A stretch of DNA of 64,000 bases from Streptomyces neyagawaensis (lineage in GTDB: Bacteria > Actinomycetota > Actinomycetes > Streptomycetales > Streptomycetaceae). The notes below the pieces were generated by a model that saw only the letters and a list, made by a program, of their open reading frames with translations, searched no databases and was not told where the DNA came from. Of this stretch, positions 1-9,088 are shown piece by piece. The DNA lies in assembly GCF_023516595.1 (NCBI RefSeq), contig NZ_JAMGBG010000051.1:1-64000 (forward strand), read 5' to 3'. Every line of letters starts with the position of its first letter. Position 1 is the stretch's first letter. The position numbers were made by a program, and so were the translations under genes.

Positions 1-769
1 CCCCAACACCCACATCGGCGACCCACGCACCGCACTCGGCCTCGACCACACCGACGTCGAGGTGCCCGGCGAGCTGGGCACGCTGCCCGCCTGGTTCGTG
101 CCCGGGGCCCGGAGCACCTGGGTGATCGCCGTGCACGGCCTGGGCGCCACCCGCGAACACCCCATGAACGTCATGGGTTTCCTGCACCGCCACGGCTTCC
201 CGGTGCTCGACCTCGCCTACCGCGGCGACGTCGGCGCACCCCGCCCGCCGGACGGTCTGAGTCACCTCGGGGAGACCGAGTGGCGCGACGTCGACGCGGC
301 CATCCACCACGCGGTCCGGTTCGGCGCGGAGAAGGTCGTCCTGCACGGCTGGTCCACCGGCGCCACCATGGTGCTGCGCGCCGCCGTCCGCTCCGGGCTG
401 CGCGACCGCGTCGCCGGGCTCGTCCTGGACTCGCCGGTCCTGGACTGGACGGCCACCCTGCGCGCCCTCGCCGCCGCCCGCCGCACCCCGGCCGCCCTGC
501 TGCCCCTCGCCGTCCGCGCCGCCCAGGGACGCACGGGACTGGGTGGCGCGGCGGCGGTCGAACCGGCGCGCTTCCCGGTACCGGCACTGATCTTCCACGG
601 CCCGGACGACGTCGTCGCCCCCTGGGAGGCCTCCCGTCGACTCGCCGCCCGCCATCCCGGCCGCGTCACCCTGAGCGCCGTACGCCAGGCCCCCCACGCC
701 GCCATGTGGAACGCCGACCCGGCCCACTACGAGGAAACCCTGCGCCGCTTCCTGACACCGCTGATGTAG
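1..769 (+). CDS. alpha/beta hydrolase, 5' end cut by window
   Basis: The frame is open from base 2 to the TAG/TGA region at 769, and codons before the first GTG (62) read naturally, so the true start lies left of the window. The visible protein has the hydrolase fold signature: an oxyanion-hole stretch VHGLG, a nucleophile elbow GWSTG, an acid-turn HGPDD followed by VVAPWEAS, and a late APHAAMW carrying the likely catalytic His. These fit a serine hydrolase of the alpha/beta superfamily, probably acting on a small ester or acyl substrate in the cytoplasm or membrane. The substrate cannot be told, and a membrane anchor or signal peptide would lie outside the window. Confidence 0.85.
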   Translation, partial: PNTHIGDPRTALGLDHTDVEVPGELGTLPAWFVPGARSTWVIAVHGLGATREHPMNVMGFLHRHGFPVLDLAYRGDVGAPRPPDGLSHLGETEWRDVDAAIHHAVRFGAEKVVLHGWSTGATMVLRAAVRSGLRDRVAGLVLDSPVLDWTATLRALAAARRTPAALLPLAVRAAQGRTGLGGAAAVEPARFPVPALIFHGPDDVVAPWEASRRLAARHPGRVTLSAVRQAPHAAMWNADPAHYEETLRRFLTPLM

Positions 770-826
770 CGACCTTCCTGAAGTCCCGCCCCGCCCCCTC
801 CTCCGGCGCCCCGCCGAGGGCCCCGA

Positions 827-951
827 AGACAGGTACGCCCAGACAGGTACGTCACATTCCGCTTAGCGTCCGGCGGTGGCGCTCCCCGCCGCTGTCACGC
901 CCCTGGGGAGCCCGTGCGTTGGCCACCCCTGTCGCCCGCTGTGACATTCCG
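827..951. promoter_or_regulatory. short direct repeats upstream of the 989 gene
   Basis: Two copies of AGACAGGTACG lie 14 bp apart (827-837 and 841-851). Downstream, ACATTCCG occurs at about 854-861 and again at 944-951, the second about 40 bp before the next start. These are the only repeats seen in the 219-bp gap 770-988. They could be protein-binding sites or promoter elements, but no clear -35/-10 pair was recognised. Confidence 0.3.
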
Positions 952-988
952 TTTGGGTTTTCGGACCGTCAACCGGAAGACTGCCCCC

Positions 989-2395
989 GTGACGTCCCGT
1001 AATCCGCGCGACTCCAGGCTCCGACTCGTCAGCCCGCGAACCCTGGCCGCCGCTCCCCGAGCAGCAGTGACCCAGCGCCGCCGTCCGGCCCCCCGGCCCC
1101 CGGAGGGCACCCCGCCGCCCGCGGATCTGGCCCGGATGGCCCGCACCGTCCTGGCGGACGCGGCCCGTGTCGCCCGCTGGGCCGACGCCGCCCTGCGCCC
1201 CGGCCGCGAGGGCGCCGGCTCCGACGGCAAGGGCACCCTCTCCGACGCGACCGCCGAACGGGCCGCCGCCGACCTCGGGCTGACCCCGGATCAGGTCCGC
1301 CACGACTGGGACACGGCACGCCTGGCCGGTCTCGTCGAGGTGCACGGCGACAGCGCGCGCCCCGGCTGGCGGCTGCGCGCCTGGCACCGCGACGACAGTG
1401 CCGTACTGCGCGGCTGGGTGGCCCTCTTCGACGCCTGGTCCCTCGCCCACCCCGAGCCCGGGGTCCGCGAGCCCGCCGCCGTCGCCGAGGTCGTCTCGGC
1501 GATGCCGCAGGTGCTGTCGTTCCTCCAGCTCTCCGCCGGGCCCGTTCCCGTGGAGCAGCTCCTCGACCTCCTGGAGCAGAGAGTCACGGAGCTGCGCACC
1601 GAGCGCTGCGAGATCCCCTACGGCCCGCAGCCCGAGCCGGGTGCCGAGCCCGCGGAGGCCGGCGCGGAGGACACCCCGCTCGCCCCGCTCCTCGACTGGG
1701 CCCTGCGGGCCATCGCCTCCGTCGGCGCCCTCACCTACGGCGACGGGCAGGCCACGCTCACCCCGCTCGGCAGCTGGGCGGTGTGGGTGAAGCTGGAGCA
1801 GATCTGCGTCGCCGCGCAGAGCCCCGCCGGGAACATCGAGGTCTCCGCCGAGGACATGCTCCGCGGCTGCGCCCAGCTCCGCCCGAACGCGGCCCGCGCC
1901 GAGTACCGGGCCTGGCTCGCCGCGCGCACGGTCGGCGCCGCCGTCACCGAACTCATCGACGCCGCCCGCGGCGAGGACGCCCTCATCCGGGGCCTCGCCT
2001 TCGAGGCACTGCGCGTCGTCGGAGCCCCCGCCGAGCCCGATGTACGCACCGTCGCCGATGAGACACCACTGCGGCCCTACGCCCTGCTCTGGCTCGCCGA
2101 GCACGACGGCGCCGACCCCGAGGACGCCCACGAGGTGCTCACCCGCGAGGAGGCGACCTGGCTCTGGGTGGACACCGCGGCCGCCGTCGCCGACCACGGC
2201 GAGGCCCCGCTGCTCGTCCGGCACCTGGAGTCCGCCGTGCAGCCCACCGTCCCCGCGCTGCTCGACGAGGTCCGTGCGATCGGCCACCCCCGCACCGTCC
2301 AGGTGCTGGTCGCCCTCGCCGCAGCCCACCCCGACCCCGCCCTCGCCAAGGCCGTCCGCCGCGCCGCCTTCCAGGTCCACACCGGAGGCAGCTGA
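989..2395 (+). CDS. hypothetical protein with winged-helix-like N-part and HEAT-like C-part
   Basis: I do not recognise the family. The GTG at 989 is preferred over the upstream ATG at 914 because a purine-rich GGAAG sits about 10 bases before it. The product is 468 aa and soluble. Residues about 30-130 contain a region reading like a winged helix (ATERAAADLGLTPDQVRHDW then ARLAGLVEV). The C-terminal 150 residues are short amphipathic helices ending in a HEAT-like pair (VLVALAAAHPDPALAKAVRRAA). Codon use matches neighbours, so it is probably a native conserved Streptomyces protein. Function is not assignable; a regulatory or scaffold role is only a guess. Confidence 0.7.
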   Translation: MTSRNPRDSRLRLVSPRTLAAAPRAAVTQRRRPAPRPPEGTPPPADLARMARTVLADAARVARWADAALRPGREGAGSDGKGTLSDATAERAAADLGLTPDQVRHDWDTARLAGLVEVHGDSARPGWRLRAWHRDDSAVLRGWVALFDAWSLAHPEPGVREPAAVAEVVSAMPQVLSFLQLSAGPVPVEQLLDLLEQRVTELRTERCEIPYGPQPEPGAEPAEAGAEDTPLAPLLDWALRAIASVGALTYGDGQATLTPLGSWAVWVKLEQICVAAQSPAGNIEVSAEDMLRGCAQLRPNAARAEYRAWLAARTVGAAVTELIDAARGEDALIRGLAFEALRVVGAPAEPDVRTVADETPLRPYALLWLAEHDGADPEDAHEVLTREEATWLWVDTAAAVADHGEAPLLVRHLESAVQPTVPALLDEVRAIGHPRTVQVLVALAAAHPDPALAKAVRRAAFQVHTGGS

Positions 2396-2533
2396 GCCGA
2401 GGCCGGGTCGGGATGGGCGGCGGCGAGACCGAAGTCGCCGAGCGGAGAACGGGGCGGAGGACGCTTGGCCAGGCCCGAACGACGGCTGCGCCGACGCCGG
2501 GGCCGACGTCCGCCGAGCGGAGGCCGCGCCCGG

Positions 2534-2550
2534 CCTCGGCTCAGCCGAGG
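2534..2550. terminator. hairpin between convergent genes
   Basis: CCTCGGCT and AGCCGAGG face each other around a single C, a compact GC-rich hairpin in the 250-bp gap (2396-2645) between the convergent 989 gene and the VOC gene. Nothing else but GC-rich low-complexity sequence is seen in this gap. There is no T-run, which is usual for Streptomyces terminators. Confidence 0.4.
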
Positions 2551-2645
2551 TCGTCCGGGCCGGGCCGGACGCGGTTGATGCCGCCGGGTCCGGAGGCGGC
2601 CGAGACGCAGCGGAGCGCACGGCCCCCGCCCGGCCGGGCCGGGTG

Positions 2646-3059
2646 TCAGCCGCCCAGCTCGGGGGCGTACGTGCCGAAGCTCCACACGTTGCCCTCGATG
2701 TCCCGGGCCATGTAGTCCCGTGAGCCGTAGTCCTGGTCCGTCGGGGGCATGAGGATCTCCACCCCGTGCTCCACGGCCCGGCGGTGGTGGGCGTCCACGT
2801 CGTCCACCACGACGTACACCCCGGCGGGGCCCGCGCCCTTCATCGCCGCGTCGAAGGCGCTGCCGGTGCCCCGGGAGCCGAGCATCACCACACCGTCGCC
2901 CTGCGCCAGCTCGGCGTGGTGGACCGTGCCGTCCTCGCCCTCGTACACCGACAGCTCCGTGAAGCCCAGCCCCGCCGTGAGCTGCGCGACGGCCGCCTTC
3001 GCGTCCGTGTACAGCAGTGTCGGACAGATGCTGGGACGTCCCTCGCTCTTGCCCGCCAT
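2646..3059 (-). CDS. VOC (glyoxalase/bleomycin-resistance fold) family protein
   Basis: A 137-aa protein with two beta-alpha-beta-beta-beta halves typical of the vicinal oxygen chelate superfamily. The first half runs PTLLYTDAKAAVAQL..LGF; the second runs GVYVVVDDVDAHHRRA and ends in SRDYMARDIEGNVWSFGTY, the usual closing strand. The ATG at 3059 is chosen because GAGAGG lies about 11 bases upstream; an in-frame GTG nine bases earlier is too close to it. Members bind metal ions or small ligands and include glyoxalases, dioxygenases and drug-binding proteins. Substrate is unknown here and a lone gene gives no context. Confidence 0.8.
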   Translation of the reverse strand: MAGKSEGRPSICPTLLYTDAKAAVAQLTAGLGFTELSVYEGEDGTVHHAELAQGDGVVMLGSRGTGSAFDAAMKGAGPAGVYVVVDDVDAHHRRAVEHGVEILMPPTDQDYGSRDYMARDIEGNVWSFGTYAPELGG

Positions 3060-3233
3060 ACCGATCACGACCTCTCTGTCGCCCGGAACGCACACCGCTG
3101 CCCAGTTTGGCACCCGGCACCGACAACGCCCCGCCGGGCGACGGCCGTCGGGCGGCGGCGACCGGGCGCGGGCGGTGACCGAGACCACGTGATCCCTTGG
3201 GACGCGGGCGGAAATCCGCTTGCTGCCCCCCGT

Positions 3234-3239
3234 TAGAAT
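3234..3239 (+). promoter_or_regulatory. -10-like box directly before a mini-ORF
   Basis: TAGAAT at 3234-3239 is followed after six bases by ATG at 3246, the distance expected if transcription began on the A of that ATG, giving a leaderless mRNA. The -35 region is weak (GAAATC at about 3211-3216 would give a 17-bp spacer). Confidence 0.45.
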
Positions 3240-3245
3240 CGGCCC

Positions 3246-3269
3246 ATGGCCATTCTCCTCGCGCATTAG
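3246..3269 (+). CDS. putative leaderless leader peptide MAILLAH upstream of ABC-F gene
   Basis: The ORF ATG...TAG encodes MAILLAH (seven residues). It starts where a TAGAAT -10 box would place the transcription start and ends 59 bases before the GTG of the ABC-F ATPase. ABC-F proteins act on the ribosome, and several antibiotic-resistance ABC-F genes are controlled by ribosome stalling or attenuation on short upstream ORFs. This peptide could therefore sense translation inhibitors or leucine/alanine supply. Seen: the ORF and the -10 spacing. Inferred: its translation and role. It is short enough to be chance. Confidence 0.4.
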   Translation: MAILLAH

Positions 3270-3328
3270 ACGGCGGGAACGTCCTCAGCCGCCCACCCGC
3301 CACCCCAAGTCCGCCCTGGAGTCTGTCC

Positions 3329-4927
<1,599 letters not shown>

Positions 4928-4957
4928 CCGGTCCATGGCGCCGAAGGTCCCGCCGAA

Positions 4958-5003
4958 CCGTTGATCAACGGCCTATGGATCATTCGGCCCATCGGTGATC
5001 CAT
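4958..5003. promoter_or_regulatory. two palindromes with shared TGATC half-sites
   Basis: A perfect 14-bp palindrome CCGTTGATCAACGG (4958-4971) is followed by ATGGATCA (4975-4982) and its reverse complement TGATCCAT (4996-5003). Both carry TGATC or GATCA half-sites. They lie just past the ABC-F gene and about 290 bp before the small HTH gene. They may be an operator for the promoter of the downstream gene. Confidence 0.4.
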
Positions 5004-5051
5004 CATCTGTGTGAGATCTCCTCGTACCGAGGTGTGTCGTACACGAATCTC

Positions 5052-5086
5052 ACGGCCGAGCCCCGCTGTGCGCAGGGCTCGGCCGT
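5052..5086 (+). terminator. 12-bp perfect stem-loop
   Basis: ACGGCCGAGCCC (5052-5063) pairs perfectly with GGGCTCGGCCGT (5075-5086) around an 11-base loop. It lies in the 360-bp gap 4928-5287, downstream of the ABC-F gene, and probably ends its transcript. The remaining gap holds the two palindromes noted separately and presumably the promoter of the 5288 gene. Confidence 0.6.
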
Positions 5087-5287
5087 CGCGCGTCTCTGAC
5101 CTGCCGCTTCGCGAGTCCACTCGTTCGGCCGTACGGACAAGCCCGTGCGGAATGACAGGTTCCACTCGTGGGGACGTGCTCCTGTCGTCACAAGCTTGTC
5201 CCACGGACCTTGCCGAATGGGTGGCCATCACGCGCCAGAGGGGTGATCATGAGGAGACCAGAGCGCACTTCCCATGAGGAGGACCGG

Positions 5288-5509
5288 GTGGCCGAGACTC
5301 TGAAGAAGGGCAGCCGGGTAACCGGCGCCGCGCGCGACAAGCTCGCGGCAGACCTGAAGAAGAAGTACGACTCCGGTGCGAGCATTCGGGCGCTGGCCGA
5401 GGAAACCGGCCGCTCGTATGGCTTCGTACACCGGATGCTCAGCGAGTCGGGCGTCACGCTTCGAGGGCGTGGCGGCGCGACGCGCGGTAAGAAGGCCGCG
5501 TCGGCCTGA
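5288..5509 (+). CDS. small helix-turn-helix protein
   Basis: A 73-aa basic protein. The GTG at 5288 is chosen because GAGGAGGAC ends five bases upstream; longer versions of the frame start without one. After a Lys-rich amphipathic helix (AARDKLAADLKKKYDSG) comes a helix-turn-helix reading SIRALAEETGRSYGFVHRML, then SESGVTLRGRGG and a Lys/Ala tail. This is the compact DNA-binding module common in actinobacteria, like the sequence-sensing half of resolvase-type HTH domains. It is monocistronic, 117 bp before the crotonase gene. Its target is unknown. Confidence 0.8.
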   Translation: MAETLKKGSRVTGAARDKLAADLKKKYDSGASIRALAEETGRSYGFVHRMLSESGVTLRGRGGATRGKKAASA

Positions 5510-5626
5510 CGCCGGGCGGCCCATCGGCTTCGATGGTGGCCACCCGGTCGGTTGTCTGATCGGCCGGGTGGTTACTGTGCAGTCACTTAGCTCTGCTCTG
5601 CTGACCGCACCCATCGGAGGCGCCCC

Positions 5627-6418
5627 ATGGCTTCGCTCGAACCGCTGCTCGACAAGGACGGCGTGCGGCTCACCGTCGACGACGCGATCGCCACGGTGAC
5701 CCTGACCAACCCGGCCAAGCGCAACGCGCAGAGCCCCGCTCTGTGGCGGGCGCTCGCCGAGGCCGGGCGGTCGCTGCCGGGCTCCGTCCGGGTTGTCCTG
5801 CTGCGGGCCGAGGGAAAGTCGTTCTCCGCCGGGCTCAACCGGCAGATGTTCACGCCCGAGGGCATCGAGGGCGAACCGTCGTTCATCGACCTCGCGCGTC
5901 GTGACGACGCCGCGCTCGACGCGACCATCGCCGAATACCAGGAGGCGTTCACCTGGTGGCGGCGGAACGACATCGTGTCCGTCGCTGCCGTACAAGGGCA
6001 TGCCGTGGGCGCGGGTTTCCAGCTCGCGCTCGCCTGTGACCTGCGCGTTGTCGCGGACGACGTGCAGTTCGCCATGCTCGAGACCAGCCTGGGCCTCGTG
6101 CCCGACCTCACCGGCACGCATCCGCTGGTGAGCCTCGTCGGCTACGGCCGCGCACTGGAGATCTGCCTCACCGGACGCTTTGTCCAGGCGGAGGAGGCCC
6201 AGCGCATCGGCTTGGCCAACCTCGCCGTGCCCGCCGACCAACTGGACGACGCGGTACGCGACCTGGTCGCCGCGCTCGTCGCCGCGCCGCGCGACGCGGT
6301 CGTCGAGACCAAGGCGCTGCTGCGCGGTGCCGACGGCCGGGACTACGAGGAGCAGCGCGCCGCGGAGCGGGCCGCCCAGGCCCGCCGCCTGCGGGACCTC
6401 GCCGGCGTCGCGGAGTAA
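5627..6418 (+). CDS. enoyl-CoA hydratase/isomerase (crotonase) family protein
   Basis: A 263-aa crotonase. The oxyanion-hole segments are visible as RAEGKSFSAGLN and GHAVGAGFQLALACDL. Of the two glutamates used by classical hydratases, the second is retained (LETSLGLVPDLTGTHPL), while the position of the first, in GAGFQLALACDL, is Gln. One-Glu crotonases are often isomerases or other acyl-CoA enzymes, so strict hydratase activity is uncertain. ATG at 5627 has GGAGG about six bases upstream. It lies alone after the HTH gene and tail-to-tail with the P10-family gene. Confidence 0.85.
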   Translation: MASLEPLLDKDGVRLTVDDAIATVTLTNPAKRNAQSPALWRALAEAGRSLPGSVRVVLLRAEGKSFSAGLNRQMFTPEGIEGEPSFIDLARRDDAALDATIAEYQEAFTWWRRNDIVSVAAVQGHAVGAGFQLALACDLRVVADDVQFAMLETSLGLVPDLTGTHPLVSLVGYGRALEICLTGRFVQAEEAQRIGLANLAVPADQLDDAVRDLVAALVAAPRDAVVETKALLRGADGRDYEEQRAAERAAQARRLRDLAGVAE

Positions 6419-6469
6419 CGACGACACACGCGCCGTGGCGATGGCCGACTCGGCCACCGCGCGGGCGAC

Positions 6470-7222
6470 TCACTCGACCGCCGTGACGAGGACCGCCACC
6501 GACGGGTGGTCGGGGAGTGCCTCGCCCACCCTCGCGCGGACCTCACGTGCGACGTCCACGGCCCGTCTGCCCTCCGTCACCGCCAGCTCGACGCGAACAT
6601 GGCGGCGAGGCAGCGCGGGCCCCGTGTCGATGTGGACCGCGCGCCCCGGACCGCCGAGGGCGCCGGTCAGACGGCTCACCCCGGGAACGCCCAGAGCCGC
6701 GGCGGTCACCCGGGACTCCTCGCCGTCACCCGGCGGCACCGGCCGGGCGGGAGCGCGGTCACCGGACGGCACATCCGTCGCGGGCGCACCCTGCGCGGGC
6801 GGACCGCCGGGCTCGTCGGCCCCCAGCAGATCCGTCATCCGCAGATCGATCTCCGCCACCGCGAGACCCAGCCGTTCCGCCGCGGCCTCGGCGAGACCCG
6901 CCCGCAGTCGGGCCGCCGTCACGGGGAACGGCTCGGCCGGCGGTACCGCCGAGGCGAGGAAGTCCGCCGTGACCCGCAGGGGTCCCGGCGGGAGAGCGCT
7001 CGGAGGAGCCGGAACGGCCGGGGCCTGCGCACCGTCCGGCTCGGCGAGCGCGATCCGCAGGGTCCCGAGGCGTACCCCGCGCATCGAGGCCGTCGCGCGC
7101 CGCAGCACTGCTTCGACCGCCTCCTCCGTAATCCACGCGCCGTCGTGCGGGCCGCCCAGGGGGAGCACTCGGCCCAGGCCCAGTTGCTGTCGTACCGCGT
7201 TGGTCCAGCCGTCCGCCGTCAT
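6470..7222 (-). CDS. P10-family (nucleopolyhedrovirus P10-like) actinobacterial protein
   Basis: About 250 aa, beginning MTADGWTNAVRQQLGLGRVLPLGG, which I recognise as the actinobacterial family annotated after baculovirus P10 although the link is probably spurious. It is divergent from the Asp23 cluster. Its C-terminus (PRRHVRVELAVTEGRRAVDVAREVRARV..LPDHPSVAVLVTAVE) resembles the Asp23 beta-alpha pattern, suggesting it works with the neighbouring alkaline-shock proteins. The start is uncertain: GGAGGA abuts the ATG at 7222, and an upstream in-frame ATG at 7240 has no ribosome site; a leaderless or near-leaderless mRNA is possible. No signal peptide or membrane segment is seen. Confidence 0.75.
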   Translation of the reverse strand: MTADGWTNAVRQQLGLGRVLPLGGPHDGAWITEEAVEAVLRRATASMRGVRLGTLRIALAEPDGAQAPAVPAPPSALPPGPLRVTADFLASAVPPAEPFPVTAARLRAGLAEAAAERLGLAVAEIDLRMTDLLGADEPGGPPAQGAPATDVPSGDRAPARPVPPGDGEESRVTAAALGVPGVSRLTGALGGPGRAVHIDTGPALPRRHVRVELAVTEGRRAVDVAREVRARVGEALPDHPSVAVLVTAVE

Positions 7223-7307
7223 TCCTCCAGACTGCCGCATTACCGGCGCAAGGCTTGGTAACCCGACCTAATGTGGGCAAGGAGGACAACTGGAAGGAAC
7301 GTGCGCC

Positions 7308-7802
7308 ATGAGCGACATGACGGAGCGGAACCGGACGGAGGGCCCCGACACCACCAAGGACCCGGCCGCCGGACAGATCGGTGGCCGCAAGGCGGTCCGG
7401 CGCGGCGGCGGCGATCCGGCGACCCGGGGGCGCACGACCATCGCCGACGGCGTGGTCGAGAAGATCGCCGGGCTCGCGGCACGCGACGTACTCGGTGTGC
7501 ACACCATGGGCAGCGGGCTGTCCCGGACCTTCGGCGCCGTCCGCGACCGGGTGCCCGGCGGTTCGAAAGCCGTCACCCGGGGCGTGAACGCCGAGGTCGG
7601 CGAGGTGCAGACCGCGCTGGACCTGGAGATCGTCGTCGACTACGGGGTGTCCATCTCCGACGTCACCCGCGCCGTGCGCGAGAACGTCATCGCCGCCGTC
7701 GAGCGGATGACGGGCCTGGAGGTCGTCGAGGTGAACATCGCCGTCAGCGACGTGAAGCTGCCGGAGGAAGAAGAGGAGGAGTCGGAGACCCGGCTGCAGT
7801 GA
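7308..7802 (+). CDS. Asp23/Gls24 family envelope stress protein
   Basis: A 164-aa protein with the Asp23 core: GRTTIADGVVEKIAGLAARDVLGVHTMG, then VNAEVGEVQTALDLEIVVDYGVSISDVTRAVRENVIAAVERMTGLEVVEVNIAVSDVKLP. The tail is acidic (EEEEEESE). Asp23 proteins form membrane-associated layers anchored by AmaP-type proteins and respond to alkaline or envelope stress in Gram-positive bacteria. It is the first gene of a five-gene cluster (7308-9667) that also holds a second Asp23 protein, a DUF2273-like peptide, a DUF6286-type protein and an AmaP-like anchor. A divergent P10-family gene shares the upstream region. Confidence 0.9.
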   Translation: MSDMTERNRTEGPDTTKDPAAGQIGGRKAVRRGGGDPATRGRTTIADGVVEKIAGLAARDVLGVHTMGSGLSRTFGAVRDRVPGGSKAVTRGVNAEVGEVQTALDLEIVVDYGVSISDVTRAVRENVIAAVERMTGLEVVEVNIAVSDVKLPEEEEEESETRLQ

Positions 7803-7832
7803 CAGGAGCGCCCGACCCCCTAGGAGCACAGC

Positions 7833-8018
7833 ATGAGTCTGGCCCTGATCGGCATGATCGCCGGGATAGCGCTGGCCTTCGCCGGATACTTCGGCGGATT
7901 CGGCGCCTTCCTGCTGGTGGCGGCGCTGGGCGCCGTCGGCTTCGTCGTCGGCCGGTTTCTGGAGGGGGACCTGGACCTCGGCGACCTCTTCCGTCCCCGT
8001 GACGACCGACGCCGATGA
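7833..8018 (+). CDS. DUF2273-like small membrane protein
   Basis: A 61-aa peptide almost wholly hydrophobic between residues 3 and 42 (LALIGMIAGIALAFAGYFGG, then FLLVAALGAVGFVVGRFLEG), followed by a charged tail ending PRDDRRR. This is the usual two-helix DUF2273 peptide found in Asp23 operons, where it probably helps anchor the Asp23 layer. Its stop overlaps the next start by four bases (ATGA), so the two are translationally coupled. Confidence 0.85.
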   Translation: MSLALIGMIAGIALAFAGYFGGFGAFLLVAALGAVGFVVGRFLEGDLDLGDLFRPRDDRRR

Positions 8019-8389
8019 CCCTCGCCGACAGCGGCCGCGCCACGGGGACGCGGTCCGTCGCGCCCGCGGAACGTGGCGCGACCCGCATCGCCGACCGCGT
8101 CGTCGCGAAGATCGCCGGCCAGGCGGCGCGCGAAGCACTGGGAGCACCGCCGCCGGACTCCGCGCCCCCCAACGCGACGGTCGTCGTCCATCGTGAGACC
8201 GCGCGCGTCCGCGTCGCCCTCGAACTCCCTTACCCCTCCGACATCGGTGGCCAATGCGCTGCGGTGCGTCGCCGTGTCATGGAGCGGGTAGGGACGTTGG
8301 CGGGAATGCACGTATCGGACGTGGCCGTCCAGGTCGAACGGCTGCACCTGGCGCACGCACACGACGCGGCACAGGGGAGGACGCGATGA
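8015..8389 (+). CDS. second, shorter Asp23/Gls24-like protein
   Basis: A 124-aa protein that repeats the Asp23 pattern in short form: GATRIADRVVAKIAGQAAREAL, then RVRVALELPYPSDIGGQCAAVRRRVMERVGTLAGMHVSDVAVQVERL. It begins inside the end of the DUF2273-like gene and its stop overlaps the next ATG, so the cluster is one operon. It likely pairs with the first Asp23 protein in a mixed membrane-associated layer. Confidence 0.85.
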   Translation: MTLADSGRATGTRSVAPAERGATRIADRVVAKIAGQAAREALGAPPPDSAPPNATVVVHRETARVRVALELPYPSDIGGQCAAVRRRVMERVGTLAGMHVSDVAVQVERLHLAHAHDAAQGRTR

Positions 8390-9084
8390 GCGAACCCCAG
8401 AGCTCCGACGGCAGCACGCAACGCCTGCCCGTCATGGAGAAGACCGACGAGACACCCCCTGGGCAGGGGCCGGACGGGCCGGACCAGTCCGCGTCGGCCG
8501 CCGCCTACGACCCGCCGACCGCCGTCGAGGACGGGCACGGGGGCGAGCGGCGCTTCTGGTCCGCGCGCCGCGTCCCCGCCGGCATCCTCGCCCTGATCAT
8601 CCTCGCGGGCGCGGGCCTCCTCCTGTACGACATCGCCGCCGTCCGCGCCGACCGGCCCGCCATGGCCTGGCGCCGCTCCCTGGCCAGGGAACTCGCCGAA
8701 CGCCCCCTCGACGACGCCTGGGTGCTGACCGGCGCCGGGATCGCCGCCCTCCTCGGCCTCTGGCTGCTCGTGCTGGCCGCCACCCCCGGTCTGCGGGACG
8801 TGCTGCCGATGCGCCGCCTCGACCCCCACGTCCGGGCGGGCCTGCACCGGCCCGCCGCCGCGCTGGTGCTGCGCGACCGGGCCATGGAGGTGTCCGGAGT
8901 GCAGTCCGTACGGGTCCGCGTCGGCCGCAAGAGGGTCGACGTCCGCGCGGTGTCCCACTTCCGGGAACTCGACGAGGTCCGGGCCGACCTCGACGCCACG
9001 CTCGCCGACGGCATCCGGGGCCTGGGCCTCGCCCGGCCGCCCGCCCTGTCCGTGCATGTACGACGCCCCGGCCGGAAGGGGTGA
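8386..9084 (+). CDS. DUF6286-type membrane protein of Asp23 cluster
   Basis: A 232-aa protein starting at ATG 8386 inside the stop of the preceding gene. Residues 1-50 are acidic and disordered (SSDGSTQRLPVMEKTDETPPGQG). Two membrane helices follow, VPAGILALIILAGAGLLLYDIAAV and VLTGAGIAALLGLWLLVLAAT. The C-terminal cytoplasmic domain carries an Asp23-like strand-helix pattern (RVRVGRKRVDVRAVSHFRELDEVRADLDATLADG). Longer versions of the frame lack a ribosome site. In actinobacteria this family sits beside AmaP and probably shares its anchoring job. Confidence 0.85.
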   Translation: MSEPQSSDGSTQRLPVMEKTDETPPGQGPDGPDQSASAAAYDPPTAVEDGHGGERRFWSARRVPAGILALIILAGAGLLLYDIAAVRADRPAMAWRRSLARELAERPLDDAWVLTGAGIAALLGLWLLVLAATPGLRDVLPMRRLDPHVRAGLHRPAAALVLRDRAMEVSGVQSVRVRVGRKRVDVRAVSHFRELDEVRADLDATLADGIRGLGLARPPALSVHVRRPGRKG

Positions 9085-9088
9085 CACC

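Noticed and set aside
863..2620. Long antisense reading frames such as the 585-aa minus-strand frame
   Set aside because: High GC makes long shadow frames; these overlap real genes with proper codon bias and lack domain signals.
6470..7222. Viral origin of the P10-family gene
   Set aside because: The name comes from weak coiled similarity; codon use and neighbours are typical of Streptomyces, and no other viral genes are present.
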